In this document: piece by piece, positions 9,086-17,161 of the stretch
Numbering within the stretch: the first letter of the stretch is position 1
Layout of the letters: each line of letters opens with the position of its first letter
Source: Rhodoblastus sp.
Lineage (GTDB): Bacteria > Pseudomonadota > Alphaproteobacteria > Rhizobiales > Beijerinckiaceae
Length of the DNA stretch: 64,000 bases
Direction of reading: 5' to 3'
Assembly (NCBI RefSeq): GCF_019449565.1
Contig: NZ_JAGRPM010000072.1
Location: forward strand, 1 to 64,000
Program-made: the position numbers and the translations under genes
Notes under the pieces: model-generated
Database searches by the model: none
The model's input: only the letters and a program-made list of their open reading frames with translations
What the model was told of the DNA's origin: nothing

Positions 9086-9703
9086 TCACTCCATCACGGC
9101 GGCCTTGAGAATGCAGATCATTTCCGCGCGCGCCGGCGAGGTTCCGGCATTGCGGATGACGTGGCGGCGGTCGGCGCGATAGCGCAGCGTCTCATCCGTG
9201 CGCACGATTTCCGTCTCGCCCGCGACCTCGACCTGCAATTCGCCCTGGATGACGGTCAGACATTCCACGGCGCCGCGCTGATGGGCTTCCGACTCCAGCG
9301 TCCCGCCCGGTTCGGCGAGGAAATCATAGCATTGCAGCCATTCCACCGTCTTGATCCAGCCGGTGATGGCAAGGCGGCACTTGCCGTCGTCCGAGACGAG
9401 AATAGGCGTGTCGCCCCTGGAGACCTTCTCGATGAAGGCTGAATCGTCGCGGTCCTGCAACACGCGCTCGATGGAGACGTCGAGCGCCTGCGCGAGCCGC
9501 CAGATCGTGGCCAAGGTCGGATTGGTTTCGTTGCGCTCGATCTGGCTGATAATCGATTTGGCGACGCCAGATTGTTCGGACAGTTCGGACAGCGAGAGGC
9601 TATAGGCCTTGCGCAGGCGCTGAACGGTCTTGCCCAGCTGCCCGGACAGCGCCACGGCGCCCGCCTCCAGCGCCTTCTGTTTGTCGCGACCCTCAACGCC
9701 CAT
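9086..9703 (-). CDS. XRE-family transcriptional regulator with C-terminal cupin
   Basis: 205 residues. A helix-turn-helix of the XRE/Cro type occupies about 24-80 (SLSELSEQSGVAKSIISQIE, then NPTLATIWRLAQALDVSIE). A cupin_2 sensor domain follows at about 125-200 (LTVIQGELQVEVAGE, RYRADRRHVIRNAG). Such regulators are single-component, with the cupin probably binding a small metabolite. It is 69 bp downstream of the EamA transporter on the same strand, so it may regulate that exporter. The effector is not known. Confidence 0.9.
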   Translation of the reverse strand: MGVEGRDKQKALEAGAVALSGQLGKTVQRLRKAYSLSLSELSEQSGVAKSIISQIERNETNPTLATIWRLAQALDVSIERVLQDRDDSAFIEKVSRGDTPILVSDDGKCRLAITGWIKTVEWLQCYDFLAEPGGTLESEAHQRGAVECLTVIQGELQVEVAGETEIVRTDETLRYRADRRHVIRNAGTSPARAEMICILKAAVME

Positions 9704-9730
9704 GAATGAAAACCGTTTACCCTCTATCGT

Positions 9731-9761
9731 TTGACATAATATCCAATTTTGTTTGGAATAT
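9731..9761 (-). promoter_or_regulatory. Candidate operator/promoter upstream of the XRE-cupin gene
   Basis: The AT-rich 69-bp gap between the EamA and regulator genes holds an imperfect inverted repeat, ATATCCAA at 9739-9746 and TTGGAATAT at 9753-9761, with a 6-nt spacer. It lies 36-58 bp before the regulator start, where an autoregulatory site would be expected. No binding evidence exists. Confidence 0.35.
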
Positions 9762-9772
9762 CGAACGCTTTT

Positions 9773-10711
9773 TCAGATCGAACGCGCCGGACGCGTGAAG
9801 GCGCGCTCGCCCAGAATGGCGAGCAGGCCAGATCCCGCGATGGCCGCGGCGCCCGCGAAGACGGCCAGCGAAGGCCATTGCCCGAAGACCAGCAGGCTCG
9901 CGGCCAAGGCCCAGATCATGGCGAGATAATCATAGGACGCGAGCAGCGAGGCGTCGGCGTAACGGTAGGACGTCGTGACCAATATCTGTGCGCAGCCGCC
10001 CATGGCGCCGGCGCCAATCAGCGCCGCCCATTCCGCGCCATTCGGCGCCACATAGGCCTGCGACGGCAGCAGCGACGGCGCGAATTGCGCCACGAACAGC
10101 GCCCCCACGCCGACGGCTGTGGTCAGGCAGGCGAAATAGAACACGATGGCCGCAGTATGTTCGGACGCCGCGAGCCGTCGCGTCTGGATAATGGAAATGG
10201 CGGCGAAGGCGGCGCCGGCCAGAGCCACGGCGGCGCCCGTTCCCTCCTGGCCAATGGTCCGGCTGAAATCGGCCAAGGATTGGACGCCGCCGATATGGTC
10301 CGACAGCATTGCGAGCACGCCGCCGAAACCGATCATCACCGCGAGCCAGCGGCTGGCGTGGACGTTTTCACGCAGGGCGAAGGCGGCGATAAGCGTCACG
10401 AAAATCGGCGAAGCGTAGAAATAGGCGGTGGCGTCGGCAAGCGGCAGCAGCGCAAGGCTGATAAAATTGGCGAACATGCCCGCCGTCCCCGAGAGGCCCC
10501 GGCCAAGATGGCCAAGCGGTCGCCGCGTGGTCAGATGGCCGGGAAAGCCGCCCGTCCACCACAGCCAGGCGAACAGCAGGCCCAGCGCCACGATCGAGCG
10601 AAAGAACACAATTTCGGAGACCGGAATCCGTGGCGCCGCGATTCGCACGCCGATCGCCATGGCGGTGAAGGCAAGGGTCGAGAGGATCTTGAGAAGAATT
10701 CCAAGCGTCAT
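9773..10711 (-). CDS. EamA/DMT-superfamily transporter
   Basis: 312 residues, almost entirely hydrophobic, with about ten predicted membrane segments in two five-helix halves (for example AIGVRIAAPRIPVSEIVFFR near the start and YDYLAMIWALAASLLVFGQW in the second half). This matches the drug/metabolite transporter superfamily, which exports amino acids, nucleobases or other metabolites from the cytoplasm. The substrate cannot be read. The ATG at 10711 is the second of two duplicated starts (see the repeat at 10704-10741). The XRE-cupin regulator follows on the same strand. Confidence 0.87.
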   Translation of the reverse strand: MTLGILLKILSTLAFTAMAIGVRIAAPRIPVSEIVFFRSIVALGLLFAWLWWTGGFPGHLTTRRPLGHLGRGLSGTAGMFANFISLALLPLADATAYFYASPIFVTLIAAFALRENVHASRWLAVMIGFGGVLAMLSDHIGGVQSLADFSRTIGQEGTGAAVALAGAAFAAISIIQTRRLAASEHTAAIVFYFACLTTAVGVGALFVAQFAPSLLPSQAYVAPNGAEWAALIGAGAMGGCAQILVTTSYRYADASLLASYDYLAMIWALAASLLVFGQWPSLAVFAGAAAIAGSGLLAILGERAFTRPARSI

Positions 10712-10741
10712 TTTGTGACCAGGAGCGTCATTTTGTGACCA
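10704..10741 (-). repeat. 18-bp direct repeat duplicating a start codon; 7-codon leader ORF
   Basis: The 18-bp sequence at 10704-10721 is repeated exactly at 10724-10741 (period 20). Each copy carries an ATG on the minus strand. The upstream ATG (10731) opens a 7-codon ORF (MTLLVTK) whose TGA overlaps the transporter ATG at 10711 as ATGA. Confidence 0.7.
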
Positions 10742-10815
10742 AAGCCAACATCGTCATCGTCTCGCAATAATAAACTGGCAGCAAAAACAGGAAGGACGCA
10801 TCAGCGGGCACGACC

Positions 10816-11685
10816 ATGACAGCCAGGCACGACATCAACGCCGAATCTCACGCGCCGCAGCAATACCGCACCTTGTTCATTTCCGATATTCATCTCGGCA
10901 CGAGAGGCTGCCAGGCCGGCCTGTTGCTGGACTTTCTCAAACATAACGAATCCGAGGAGCTTTTCCTCGTCGGCGACATTATCGACGGCTGGCGGCTCAA
11001 GAGCGGCTGGCATTGGCCGCAGGCCCATAATGACGTCGTGCAGAAACTGCTGCGCCGGGTGCGCAAGGGAACCCGCGTCGTGTTTATCCCCGGCAATCAC
11101 GACGAATTCGCGCGCGAGTTCCTCGGCATGGAGTTCGGCGGCGTCGAGGTGATCGACCATGCCGTCCACGAAACGGCGGACGGCAAGAAGATGCTGGTCG
11201 TCCACGGCGACCAATTCGACATCGTGGTGAATCACGCCCGCTGGCTCGCTCACCTCGGGGACTGGGCCTATGATTTCGCGATCTGGACCAATAGCTGGTT
11301 CAACGCCGCCCGCCGCAAGCTCGGCCTGCCCTATTGGTCCTTTTCCAAATGGGCTAAGCTCAAGGTCAAGAACGCTGTGAATTTCATCGGCGATTTCGAG
11401 GAGGCTCTCGCCGCCGAAGCGCGCAAACGCGGCGTCGATGGCGTGATCTGCGGTCACATCCATCATGCCGTCATTCGCCAGATCGATGGCGTGACCTATG
11501 TCAACACCGGCGATTTCGTCGAATCCTGCACCGCCATCGCCGAACATTTCGATGGCCGGCTCGAACTCATTCATTGGGGCCTGCTCGAAGCCGAACGCGC
11601 GGGGCCGCCGAAGCTCGTCACGCTGGCTCTGCCCGAGCCAATGATCGAACCTACCGCGGCCCGCAAGGCCGCAGCAGGCGGCTGA
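10816..11685 (+). CDS. UDP-2,3-diacylglucosamine diphosphatase-like metallophosphoesterase (LpxH-type)
   Basis: 289 residues. The calcineurin-type metal-binding motifs appear in order: SDIHLGTRG (about 23-31), VGDIIDGW (about 51-58), GNHDEFARE and CGHIHHAV, with VVHGDQFD between. This is the LpxH-like family, whose founder cleaves UDP-2,3-diacylglucosamine in lipid A synthesis. A C-terminal extension (from LEAERAGPPK) is poorly conserved. Many alphaproteobacteria use LpxI for the lipid A step and carry this protein as a paralogue, so the true substrate is uncertain. Divergent from the EamA gene. Confidence 0.82.
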   Translation: MTARHDINAESHAPQQYRTLFISDIHLGTRGCQAGLLLDFLKHNESEELFLVGDIIDGWRLKSGWHWPQAHNDVVQKLLRRVRKGTRVVFIPGNHDEFAREFLGMEFGGVEVIDHAVHETADGKKMLVVHGDQFDIVVNHARWLAHLGDWAYDFAIWTNSWFNAARRKLGLPYWSFSKWAKLKVKNAVNFIGDFEEALAAEARKRGVDGVICGHIHHAVIRQIDGVTYVNTGDFVESCTAIAEHFDGRLELIHWGLLEAERAGPPKLVTLALPEPMIEPTAARKAAAGG

Positions 11686-11692
11686 AAACCGC

Positions 11693-12007
11693 TCAGACTT
11701 CGACCGGCTCGCCGGCCGCCAGCCAATCCTGCATGGAGCCTTCGTAGTGGGCGATGGCGTCGCGACGGCCGCCAAGCCGCGCCATTTCTATCGCCTGCAG
11801 CGTGCGCTTGCCCGAACGGCAGTTGAACACGATGCGCTTGGCGGGATCGCGCGGCAGCTGCGCCGGGTCGAAGCGCGAGAGCGGCATGGTGAGCGCGCCC
11901 GGGATATGGCCCGCCGCATATTCATTCGGCTCACGCACGTCGATGAGCGCGATCGATCCGTCGGCCAAGCCTTTCTTGAGTTCGTCGCGCGTAACCACTT
12001 CGACCAT
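11693..12007 (-). CDS. Rhodanese-like domain protein
   Basis: 104 residues from ATG at 12007, which has GGAGAGAG upstream; a longer reading from 12031 adds eight poorly fitting residues. Single rhodanese domain with LIDVREPNEYAAGHIPGAL and the active-site loop NCRSGKR, in which the Cys would carry persulfide. It is a cytoplasmic sulfur-handling protein of GlpE type; the acceptor is unknown. It converges with the LpxH-like gene 7 bp away. Confidence 0.9.
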   Translation of the reverse strand: MVEVVTRDELKKGLADGSIALIDVREPNEYAAGHIPGALTMPLSRFDPAQLPRDPAKRIVFNCRSGKRTLQAIEMARLGGRRDAIAHYEGSMQDWLAAGEPVEV

Positions 12008-12141
12008 CGTCTCTCTCCAAAACCGTGACATTCATGTGCGCAAAATAATTGGTTTCGCCGACAATACCAGTTCCATGCCAGAATTTTGACGCAGCCGCGA
12101 GGTCTGTTACGCGGCGCCGCAATTCGCGCTCGTCAGCTCCC

Positions 12142-12208
12142 GCTTGGCAAAGCCTGATTGGCGGGCTCTGATTGGCGGGTTCTGATTGGAAAGTCTTGCT
12201 TGGCAAGC
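12142..12208. repeat. 14-bp tandem units flanked by GCTTGGCAA boxes
   Basis: CTGATTGGCGGG occurs at 12154-12165 and 12168-12179 (period 14), with a third partial unit at 12182-12190. The cluster is bounded by GCTTGGCAAAGC (12142-12153) and GCTTGGCAAGC (12198-12208). It lies in the 240-bp gap between the divergent rhodanese and exported-protein genes. The remainder of that gap (12008-12141) shows nothing recognisable. Confidence 0.6.
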
Positions 12209-12247
12209 GGCGCGAATCCGCCGAAGCTGCCCTCCCGGAGGTTCTCC

Positions 12248-13519
12248 ATGTCCTTTTCGTTACGCGCCGCCCTGGTCCTGGTCGCCGGGACTTTCGCCGT
12301 CGCGCCAGCCTGGGCCGAGGACGTCGCGATCGCCGAGGCCGTGCTGGCGAAAGGGCCCACGAGCAAGATCACCTTCCGGAACATCACGATCAAGGACAGC
12401 AACCTGTCCCAGGCGGAAGCGACCAGCCTCTTCACCGGCGCGCTGTCGCGCGAGGATCTCGGCGCGATGCTGGAGCGGATGCAGGCCAGCCACGTCACCA
12501 TCCCCGAGGCCGAAATCCTGACCGAGAGCGGCGATCATTTCACGCTCCACAACATCGTGGCCGACTCCATCGTACATGGCGGCGCGCAAGGCCTGTCCTT
12601 CGCCTCGGCGGACGGCGTCCTGCCGGACGACAGCGGAGACACGAGCGTTCGGCTCGGCGCGCTGCGGATCGAGCATATTTCCATGCCCGGCCTCGCGGCG
12701 GCGCTTCGCGCGGGCGACCCCGGCGTCGCGGCCTTCCGCTTCTCGCGTCTGGTCCTTGAGAGCGGCGATCTTTCCGCCGTGGACAAGGGCACGCCCGCCG
12801 GCGCGCCGGGCGGCAACCGGGTTCTGCTCCACGCCGGACCCGCGACCATCGAGCAGAGCTTCGATCCCGATGGCGCACCGCTCGAAGGCGCGGCGAGCCT
12901 GACCGGGATCACCTTGAAAATGCCGCCGAAATCCAAGGGCGGCGAGTCGCTCGCGGCCTTCGGCTATCCCGAACTTTCGGGCGAGTTCCTTTACTCCGGC
13001 GCCTATGACCCGGCGGCGAAAATCTATCGGCTGAAAACCTACGGCCTCGACATCAAGAACGCCGGACGGATCGCCTTCAGCGCCCAGTTTTCGGGGGTGC
13101 CGAAGGTGTTTTTCACTGGAGAGAAGGATGTCCGGGAAAAAGCCGCGCGCGACGCCTTCGTCGACTGGGCGCAAATCGATGTGAGCAACGCCGGGCTGTT
13201 CGACAAGGTCGTCGCTTTTGTCTCGATCAGCCAGCGCAAGCCGCCGGAGGCCGTCAAGGCCGAATGGCGGGCGATTGTTTCGCAGGCGCCGCTGCTGTTT
13301 TCCGGCGCCCCGGTGATCGCGGTCGCCGCCCATGCGATGGACAAATTCATCAGCGATCCGAAAACCTTGACACTTCGGATCAAGGGCAAGGATTCGCCCT
13401 TGAAACTCGACGATTTCGCTCATATCGAAGACTTGGCCGCCTTTTTGAATCGCCTGGATGTCACGAGCGCGCCCGGCCCGTCCGCTCCCGCCAAACCCGC
13501 TTCCGGAACCAGGCTCTGA
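12248..13519 (+). CDS. Exported protein of unknown function
   Basis: 423 residues from ATG at 12248, preceded by GGAGG at the right distance; the frame is open further upstream without a better start. Residues 1-23 are a Sec signal peptide with a likely cut after APAWA. The rest has no transmembrane segment and reads as beta-rich with repeated SITFRNITIKDSNLS-like and GALRIEHISMPG-like strands, ending in a Pro/Ala tail. No family recognised. A periplasmic or surface location is inferred from the signal only. Confidence 0.8.
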   Translation: MSFSLRAALVLVAGTFAVAPAWAEDVAIAEAVLAKGPTSKITFRNITIKDSNLSQAEATSLFTGALSREDLGAMLERMQASHVTIPEAEILTESGDHFTLHNIVADSIVHGGAQGLSFASADGVLPDDSGDTSVRLGALRIEHISMPGLAAALRAGDPGVAAFRFSRLVLESGDLSAVDKGTPAGAPGGNRVLLHAGPATIEQSFDPDGAPLEGAASLTGITLKMPPKSKGGESLAAFGYPELSGEFLYSGAYDPAAKIYRLKTYGLDIKNAGRIAFSAQFSGVPKVFFTGEKDVREKAARDAFVDWAQIDVSNAGLFDKVVAFVSISQRKPPEAVKAEWRAIVSQAPLLFSGAPVIAVAAHAMDKFISDPKTLTLRIKGKDSPLKLDDFAHIEDLAAFLNRLDVTSAPGPSAPAKPASGTRL

Positions 13520-13542
13520 GGCGTCCCTCTCGATGGGACTGC

Positions 13543-13556
13543 CCCGCGCGAGCGGG
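13543..13556 (+). terminator. Possible weak terminator after exported protein
   Basis: Short GC hairpin CCCGC-gcga-GCGGG, followed by ACGTTT, 24 bp after the stop codon. The T-tract is short, so this is weak. Confidence 0.3.
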
Positions 13557-13644
13557 ACGTTTAGCTTGAGTTGAAGGAAACGCCGACGCGAATCGCGCAG
13601 CTCAATCGCGCGACACGACGGTTCACGACCGTAGGGGGTCCGCA

Positions 13645-15948
13645 ATGACTGAACGCATCTCGTCTGATCTGCAATCGGGCGCTCTCATCTATCACGCCCA
13701 TCCGCGCCCCGGCAAAATGGAGATCCGCGCCACCAAGCCGCTCGGCAACCAGCGCGACCTTGCGCTGGCCTATTCGCCCGGCGTCGCCGCCCCCTGCCTC
13801 GAAATCGCCGCCGATCCCGGCAAGGCCGCCGATTATACCATCCGCCAGAACCTCGTCGCCGTCATCACCAATGGCACCGCCGTGCTCGGCCTGGGCGACA
13901 TCGGCCCGCTCGCCGCCAAGCCAGTCATGGAGGGCAAGGCGGTCCTGTTCAAGAAATTCGCCGGCATTGACGTGTTCGACATCGAGATCGCGGAGCTTGA
14001 CGTCGACAAGCTGGTGGACGCCATCGCGTCGATGGAGCCGACCTTCGGCGGCATCAATCTCGAGGATATCAAGGCGCCCGAGTGCTTCGAAGTCGAACGC
14101 CGCCTGCGCGAAAGAATGTCGATCCCGGTCTTCCATGACGACCAGCATGGCACCGCGATCATCGTCGGCGCCGCCGTGCGGAATGGACTCAATCTCGCCG
14201 GCAAGAAGATTTCTGAAGCCAAGATCGTGGCGTCAGGCGCTGGCGCGGCTGCGCTGGCCTGCCTGGAGCTGCTGGTCGCGCTCGGCGCCCGCCGCCAGAA
14301 CATCTATGTCTCGGACATCGAAGGCGTGGTCTATAAGGGCCGCAACAAGCTGATGGACCCGCTCAAGGAGACCTTCGCGCAGGACACTTCCGCCCGCACC
14401 CTCGCGGACATCATTCCGGACGCCGACGTCTTCCTCGGGCTGTCCGCTGGCGGCGTGCTGAAGCCGGAAATGGTCAAGACCATGGCGCCGACGCCGCTCA
14501 TCCTCGCTCTGGCCAATCCCTATCCCGAAATCCTGCCCGAGGACGCTCTGGCCGCCCGCCCCGACGCCATGCTGTGCACGGGTCGCTCGGATTATCCCAA
14601 CCAGGTCAATAACGTCCTCTGCTTCCCCTATATCTTCCGGGGCGCGCTGGATGTTCACGCCACCACGATCAACGAGGCGATGAAGCTCGCCGTCGTCGAG
14701 GCCATTTCGGCTTTGGCGCGCGAGACGCCGTCGGACGTGGTGGCCCGCGCCTATGGCGGCGTCGCGCCGGTCTATGGCAAGGATTCGTTGATCCCCTCGC
14801 CTTTCGACCCTCGCCTGATCCTGCGCATCGCGCCAGCCGTGGCCCGCGCGGCGATGGAGAGCGGCGTCGCGAAGAAGCCCATCGAGGATTTCGTCGCCTA
14901 TCAGGAAAAGCTGGAGCGCACGGTCTATCGCTCGGGCTTCATCATGAAGCCGCTGATGCTGGCGGCCAAGGCCGCGCCCAAGCGCGTGGTCTATTCCGAG
15001 GGCGAGGACGAGCGCGTGCTGCGCGCCGTCCAGTCCGTGGTCGAGGAAGGCATCGCCCAGCCGATCCTGATCGGCCGCCGCGCGGTGGTCGAAAAGCGCA
15101 TCAAGGCGTTCGGCCTTTCCATCGCCGTCGATCGCGATTTCACGCTGGTCGATCCGCAGGACGACCCGCGCTACAATGATTACGTGGCGACCCTGCTGTC
15201 GATCGCCGGACGCCGCGGCATCAATCCCAATACGGCGCGGACCCTGGTGCGCACCAACGCCACGGTCATCGGCGCCCTCGCGCTGGCGCGCGGCGAGGCC
15301 GACGCTTTGCTTTGCGGCCTCGAAGGCCGGTTCGGCTCGCGGCTCGCCTATTTGCGCGACATTGTCGGCGTCGCGCCGGGCGTCTCCGAATATTCCTCGA
15401 TGAGCCTTCTGATCAGCAGCAAGGGCGCGTTCTTCATGGCCGACACCCATGTCCGGCGCGACCCGACCGCAGCGGAAATCGCTGAAACCGCGCTGCTCTG
15501 CGCCGTCCATGTGCGCCGTTTCGGCCTCAAGCCCAAGATCGCTTTGCTGTCCCATTCCGACTTCGGCTCGGACAATTTCTCACCTGTTGCGGCGAAAATG
15601 CGAGAAGCTGTGGAGATCATTCGCCAGAATGCGCCCGAACTCGAGGTCGACGGAGAAATGGCGGCCGACTCCGCGCTTTCTCAAGACGTCCGCAATCTCG
15701 TCCTGCCCGGCTCAAGGCTCAAGGGCGAGGCCAATGTGCTGATCATGCCCGATCTGTCCTCGGCCAATATCGCCTATCAGATGACCAAGATGATGACCGA
15801 TGCGCTGCCGGTCGGGCCGATCCTGCTCGGCTCGGCGCGGCCGGCGCATATTCTGACCCCCTCGATCACCGCGCGCGGCATCGCCAACATGACCGCCGTG
15901 GCTGTCGTCGAGGCGCAGCGTAACGATCAGGACCACGACATGGCCTGA
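13645..15948 (+). CDS. maeB: NADP-dependent malic enzyme with phosphotransacetylase-like C-terminal domain
   Basis: 767 residues, with GGGGG before ATG 13645. The N-terminal ~430 residues are malic enzyme: [29 protein letters not shown] and the dinucleotide site [16 protein letters not shown]. Residues ~440-767 resemble phosphotransacetylase ([35 protein letters not shown]), a regulatory domain found fused to many proteobacterial malic enzymes. It converts malate to pyruvate and CO2 with NADP reduction and links the TCA cycle to acetyl-CoA and NADPH supply. Transcribed alone. Confidence 0.95.
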   Translation: MTERISSDLQSGALIYHAHPRPGKMEIRATKPLGNQRDLALAYSPGVAAPCLEIAADPGKAADYTIRQNLVAVITNGTAVLGLGDIGPLAAKPVMEGKAVLFKKFAGIDVFDIEIAELDVDKLVDAIASMEPTFGGINLEDIKAPECFEVERRLRERMSIPVFHDDQHGTAIIVGAAVRNGLNLAGKKISEAKIVASGAGAAALACLELLVALGARRQNIYVSDIEGVVYKGRNKLMDPLKETFAQDTSARTLADIIPDADVFLGLSAGGVLKPEMVKTMAPTPLILALANPYPEILPEDALAARPDAMLCTGRSDYPNQVNNVLCFPYIFRGALDVHATTINEAMKLAVVEAISALARETPSDVVARAYGGVAPVYGKDSLIPSPFDPRLILRIAPAVARAAMESGVAKKPIEDFVAYQEKLERTVYRSGFIMKPLMLAAKAAPKRVVYSEGEDERVLRAVQSVVEEGIAQPILIGRRAVVEKRIKAFGLSIAVDRDFTLVDPQDDPRYNDYVATLLSIAGRRGINPNTARTLVRTNATVIGALALARGEADALLCGLEGRFGSRLAYLRDIVGVAPGVSEYSSMSLLISSKGAFFMADTHVRRDPTAAEIAETALLCAVHVRRFGLKPKIALLSHSDFGSDNFSPVAAKMREAVEIIRQNAPELEVDGEMAADSALSQDVRNLVLPGSRLKGEANVLIMPDLSSANIAYQMTKMMTDALPVGPILLGSARPAHILTPSITARGIANMTAVAVVEAQRNDQDHDMA

Positions 15949-15960
15949 GCGCCACAGGAA

Positions 15961-15991
15961 GCTTGCGCGGGCGTGAATGGCCCGCGCAAGC
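15961..15991 (+). terminator. Hairpin downstream of maeB
   Basis: Perfect 12-bp stem (15961-15972 with 15980-15991) and a 7-nt loop, 13 bp after the maeB stop. No strong T-run follows. Likely the maeB 3' end. Confidence 0.6.
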
Positions 15992-16455
15992 CGCCATGCC
16001 CGGCCCCGTTTTACAGTTTCGCCACAAGTGTTAACGGCGCTACCGCCAGTTTTCGCGCGTTATTCCGACTCAGTGTGGACTCTTACATTCATCGCCAGCA
16101 AGCAACATCGGCGAGAAACTGCTCATAACATGTTGATTTTAAAGCAAATTGCAAATTGAAAAGAAATTCGTTAGAATTTTTCCTGCAATAACTTCGGCCT
16201 GATCCGACAACGCCCCAGCGCCTTCTGTTCAGTCCTTTTCGGCCCCCGAGCTAATTCGCGCGCATTGGGGTCGCGTCGCCGTCAGGTCGAAGTCTCTTGC
16301 GGGTGACTCCAGAAGTCAATTGCCCGCGGCGATGAAACTTTTTTACGATATAGACGTCACATCCGATGAAGCATTTCGGAATTGAACGTCTTTAGTTTCC
16401 GCCCAAGGCGATCCCGTTCAGTCGTCGCGCCGTGTTTTACGGCGGGAGTGTTTCA
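15992..16455. other. Long intergenic region before the LuxR-type regulator
   Basis: About 460 bp without a supportable gene. 16080-16200 is distinctly AT-rich (runs such as AAATTGCAAATTGAAAAG). No tRNA, riboswitch or coding pattern seen. Probably promoter and leader of the regulator at 16456. Confidence 0.5.
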
Positions 16456-17112
16456 TTGCCACCGGAAAAGCCAATTCGGATTTTCATTGCCGAAAACGAG
16501 ACGCCCGCTCGGCGCTCCTTCGCGTCCATAATCGACGGAACCCCTGGATTTGAAGTCATCCGGCCACCCGGCGACCGCGCGCAGCGTGACGCGCCACACA
16601 TCGTCTTGCTGGACCATGAGGCGCCGGCGCTCGATGGCGCGGGCGCGGCGGTGCGGCGGATCCTGCGCGAGCGCCCAGACGCGCAGGTGATTGTCCGGGC
16701 CGGTCCCGGCGACGACGATCATATGTTCGATTTCATCTGCGCCGGCGCGCAGGCCTATCTGCCCCATGACGCCGCCGACAGTGAAATCCTCGATACGATC
16801 CGCGCCGTTGCGCTTGGCCAGTCGCGTCTCGCGCCTGCCCTCACGCGCAGGCTGATCGACGAGTTCCGGCGCATCTGCCATGCGGCGCGCGGCGACGGTG
16901 TGCCCTATTGCGCCCCCGAGGAGGCGCTGACCGAGCGCGAAAAGGACATCCTCCAGCTGATCGTCGAAGGCAAGGGCAACAGGGCGATCGCCTCGACGCT
17001 CAAACTCGCCGAAGGCACGGTCAAGAATTACGTCAGCCGCATCATGGAAAAGTCCAACGCCCGCAGCCGCACCGAGCTCGCGGTCAAATCGCTCAACCGT
17101 CGGAGCGAATAA
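16456..17112 (+). CDS. LuxR/NarL-type response regulator with degenerate receiver domain
   Basis: 218 residues from TTG at 16456, which has GGGAG 7 nt upstream; a GTG at 16432 in the same frame is the alternative. Residues ~8-120 follow the receiver fold (IRIFIAENETPARRSFASII, IVLLDHEAP with a possible phospho-Asp). The usual conserved Lys is replaced (AYLPHDAAD), so phosphorylation control is doubtful. The C-terminal LuxR helix-turn-helix is intact (LTEREKDILQLIVEGKGNRA, LKLAEGTVKNYVSRIMEKSN). No kinase gene is adjacent. Target genes unknown. Confidence 0.85.
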   Translation: MPPEKPIRIFIAENETPARRSFASIIDGTPGFEVIRPPGDRAQRDAPHIVLLDHEAPALDGAGAAVRRILRERPDAQVIVRAGPGDDDHMFDFICAGAQAYLPHDAADSEILDTIRAVALGQSRLAPALTRRLIDEFRRICHAARGDGVPYCAPEEALTEREKDILQLIVEGKGNRAIASTLKLAEGTVKNYVSRIMEKSNARSRTELAVKSLNRRSE

Positions 17113-17114
17113 AA

Positions 17115-17142
17115 AAAGGCCGCATCTTTCGACGCGGCCTTT
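17115..17142. terminator. Bidirectional terminator between regulator and rne
   Basis: 9-bp stem (17115-17123 with 17134-17142), with A-run upstream and T-run at the other edge, lies between the convergent regulator and rne genes. Confidence 0.85.
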
Positions 17143-17161
17143 CTCAAATTCATTTCCGCTC

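Noticed and set aside
15977..16159. 60-codon ORF after maeB
   Set aside because: It starts inside the maeB terminator hairpin, has no ribosome site and runs into AT-rich promoter-like DNA.
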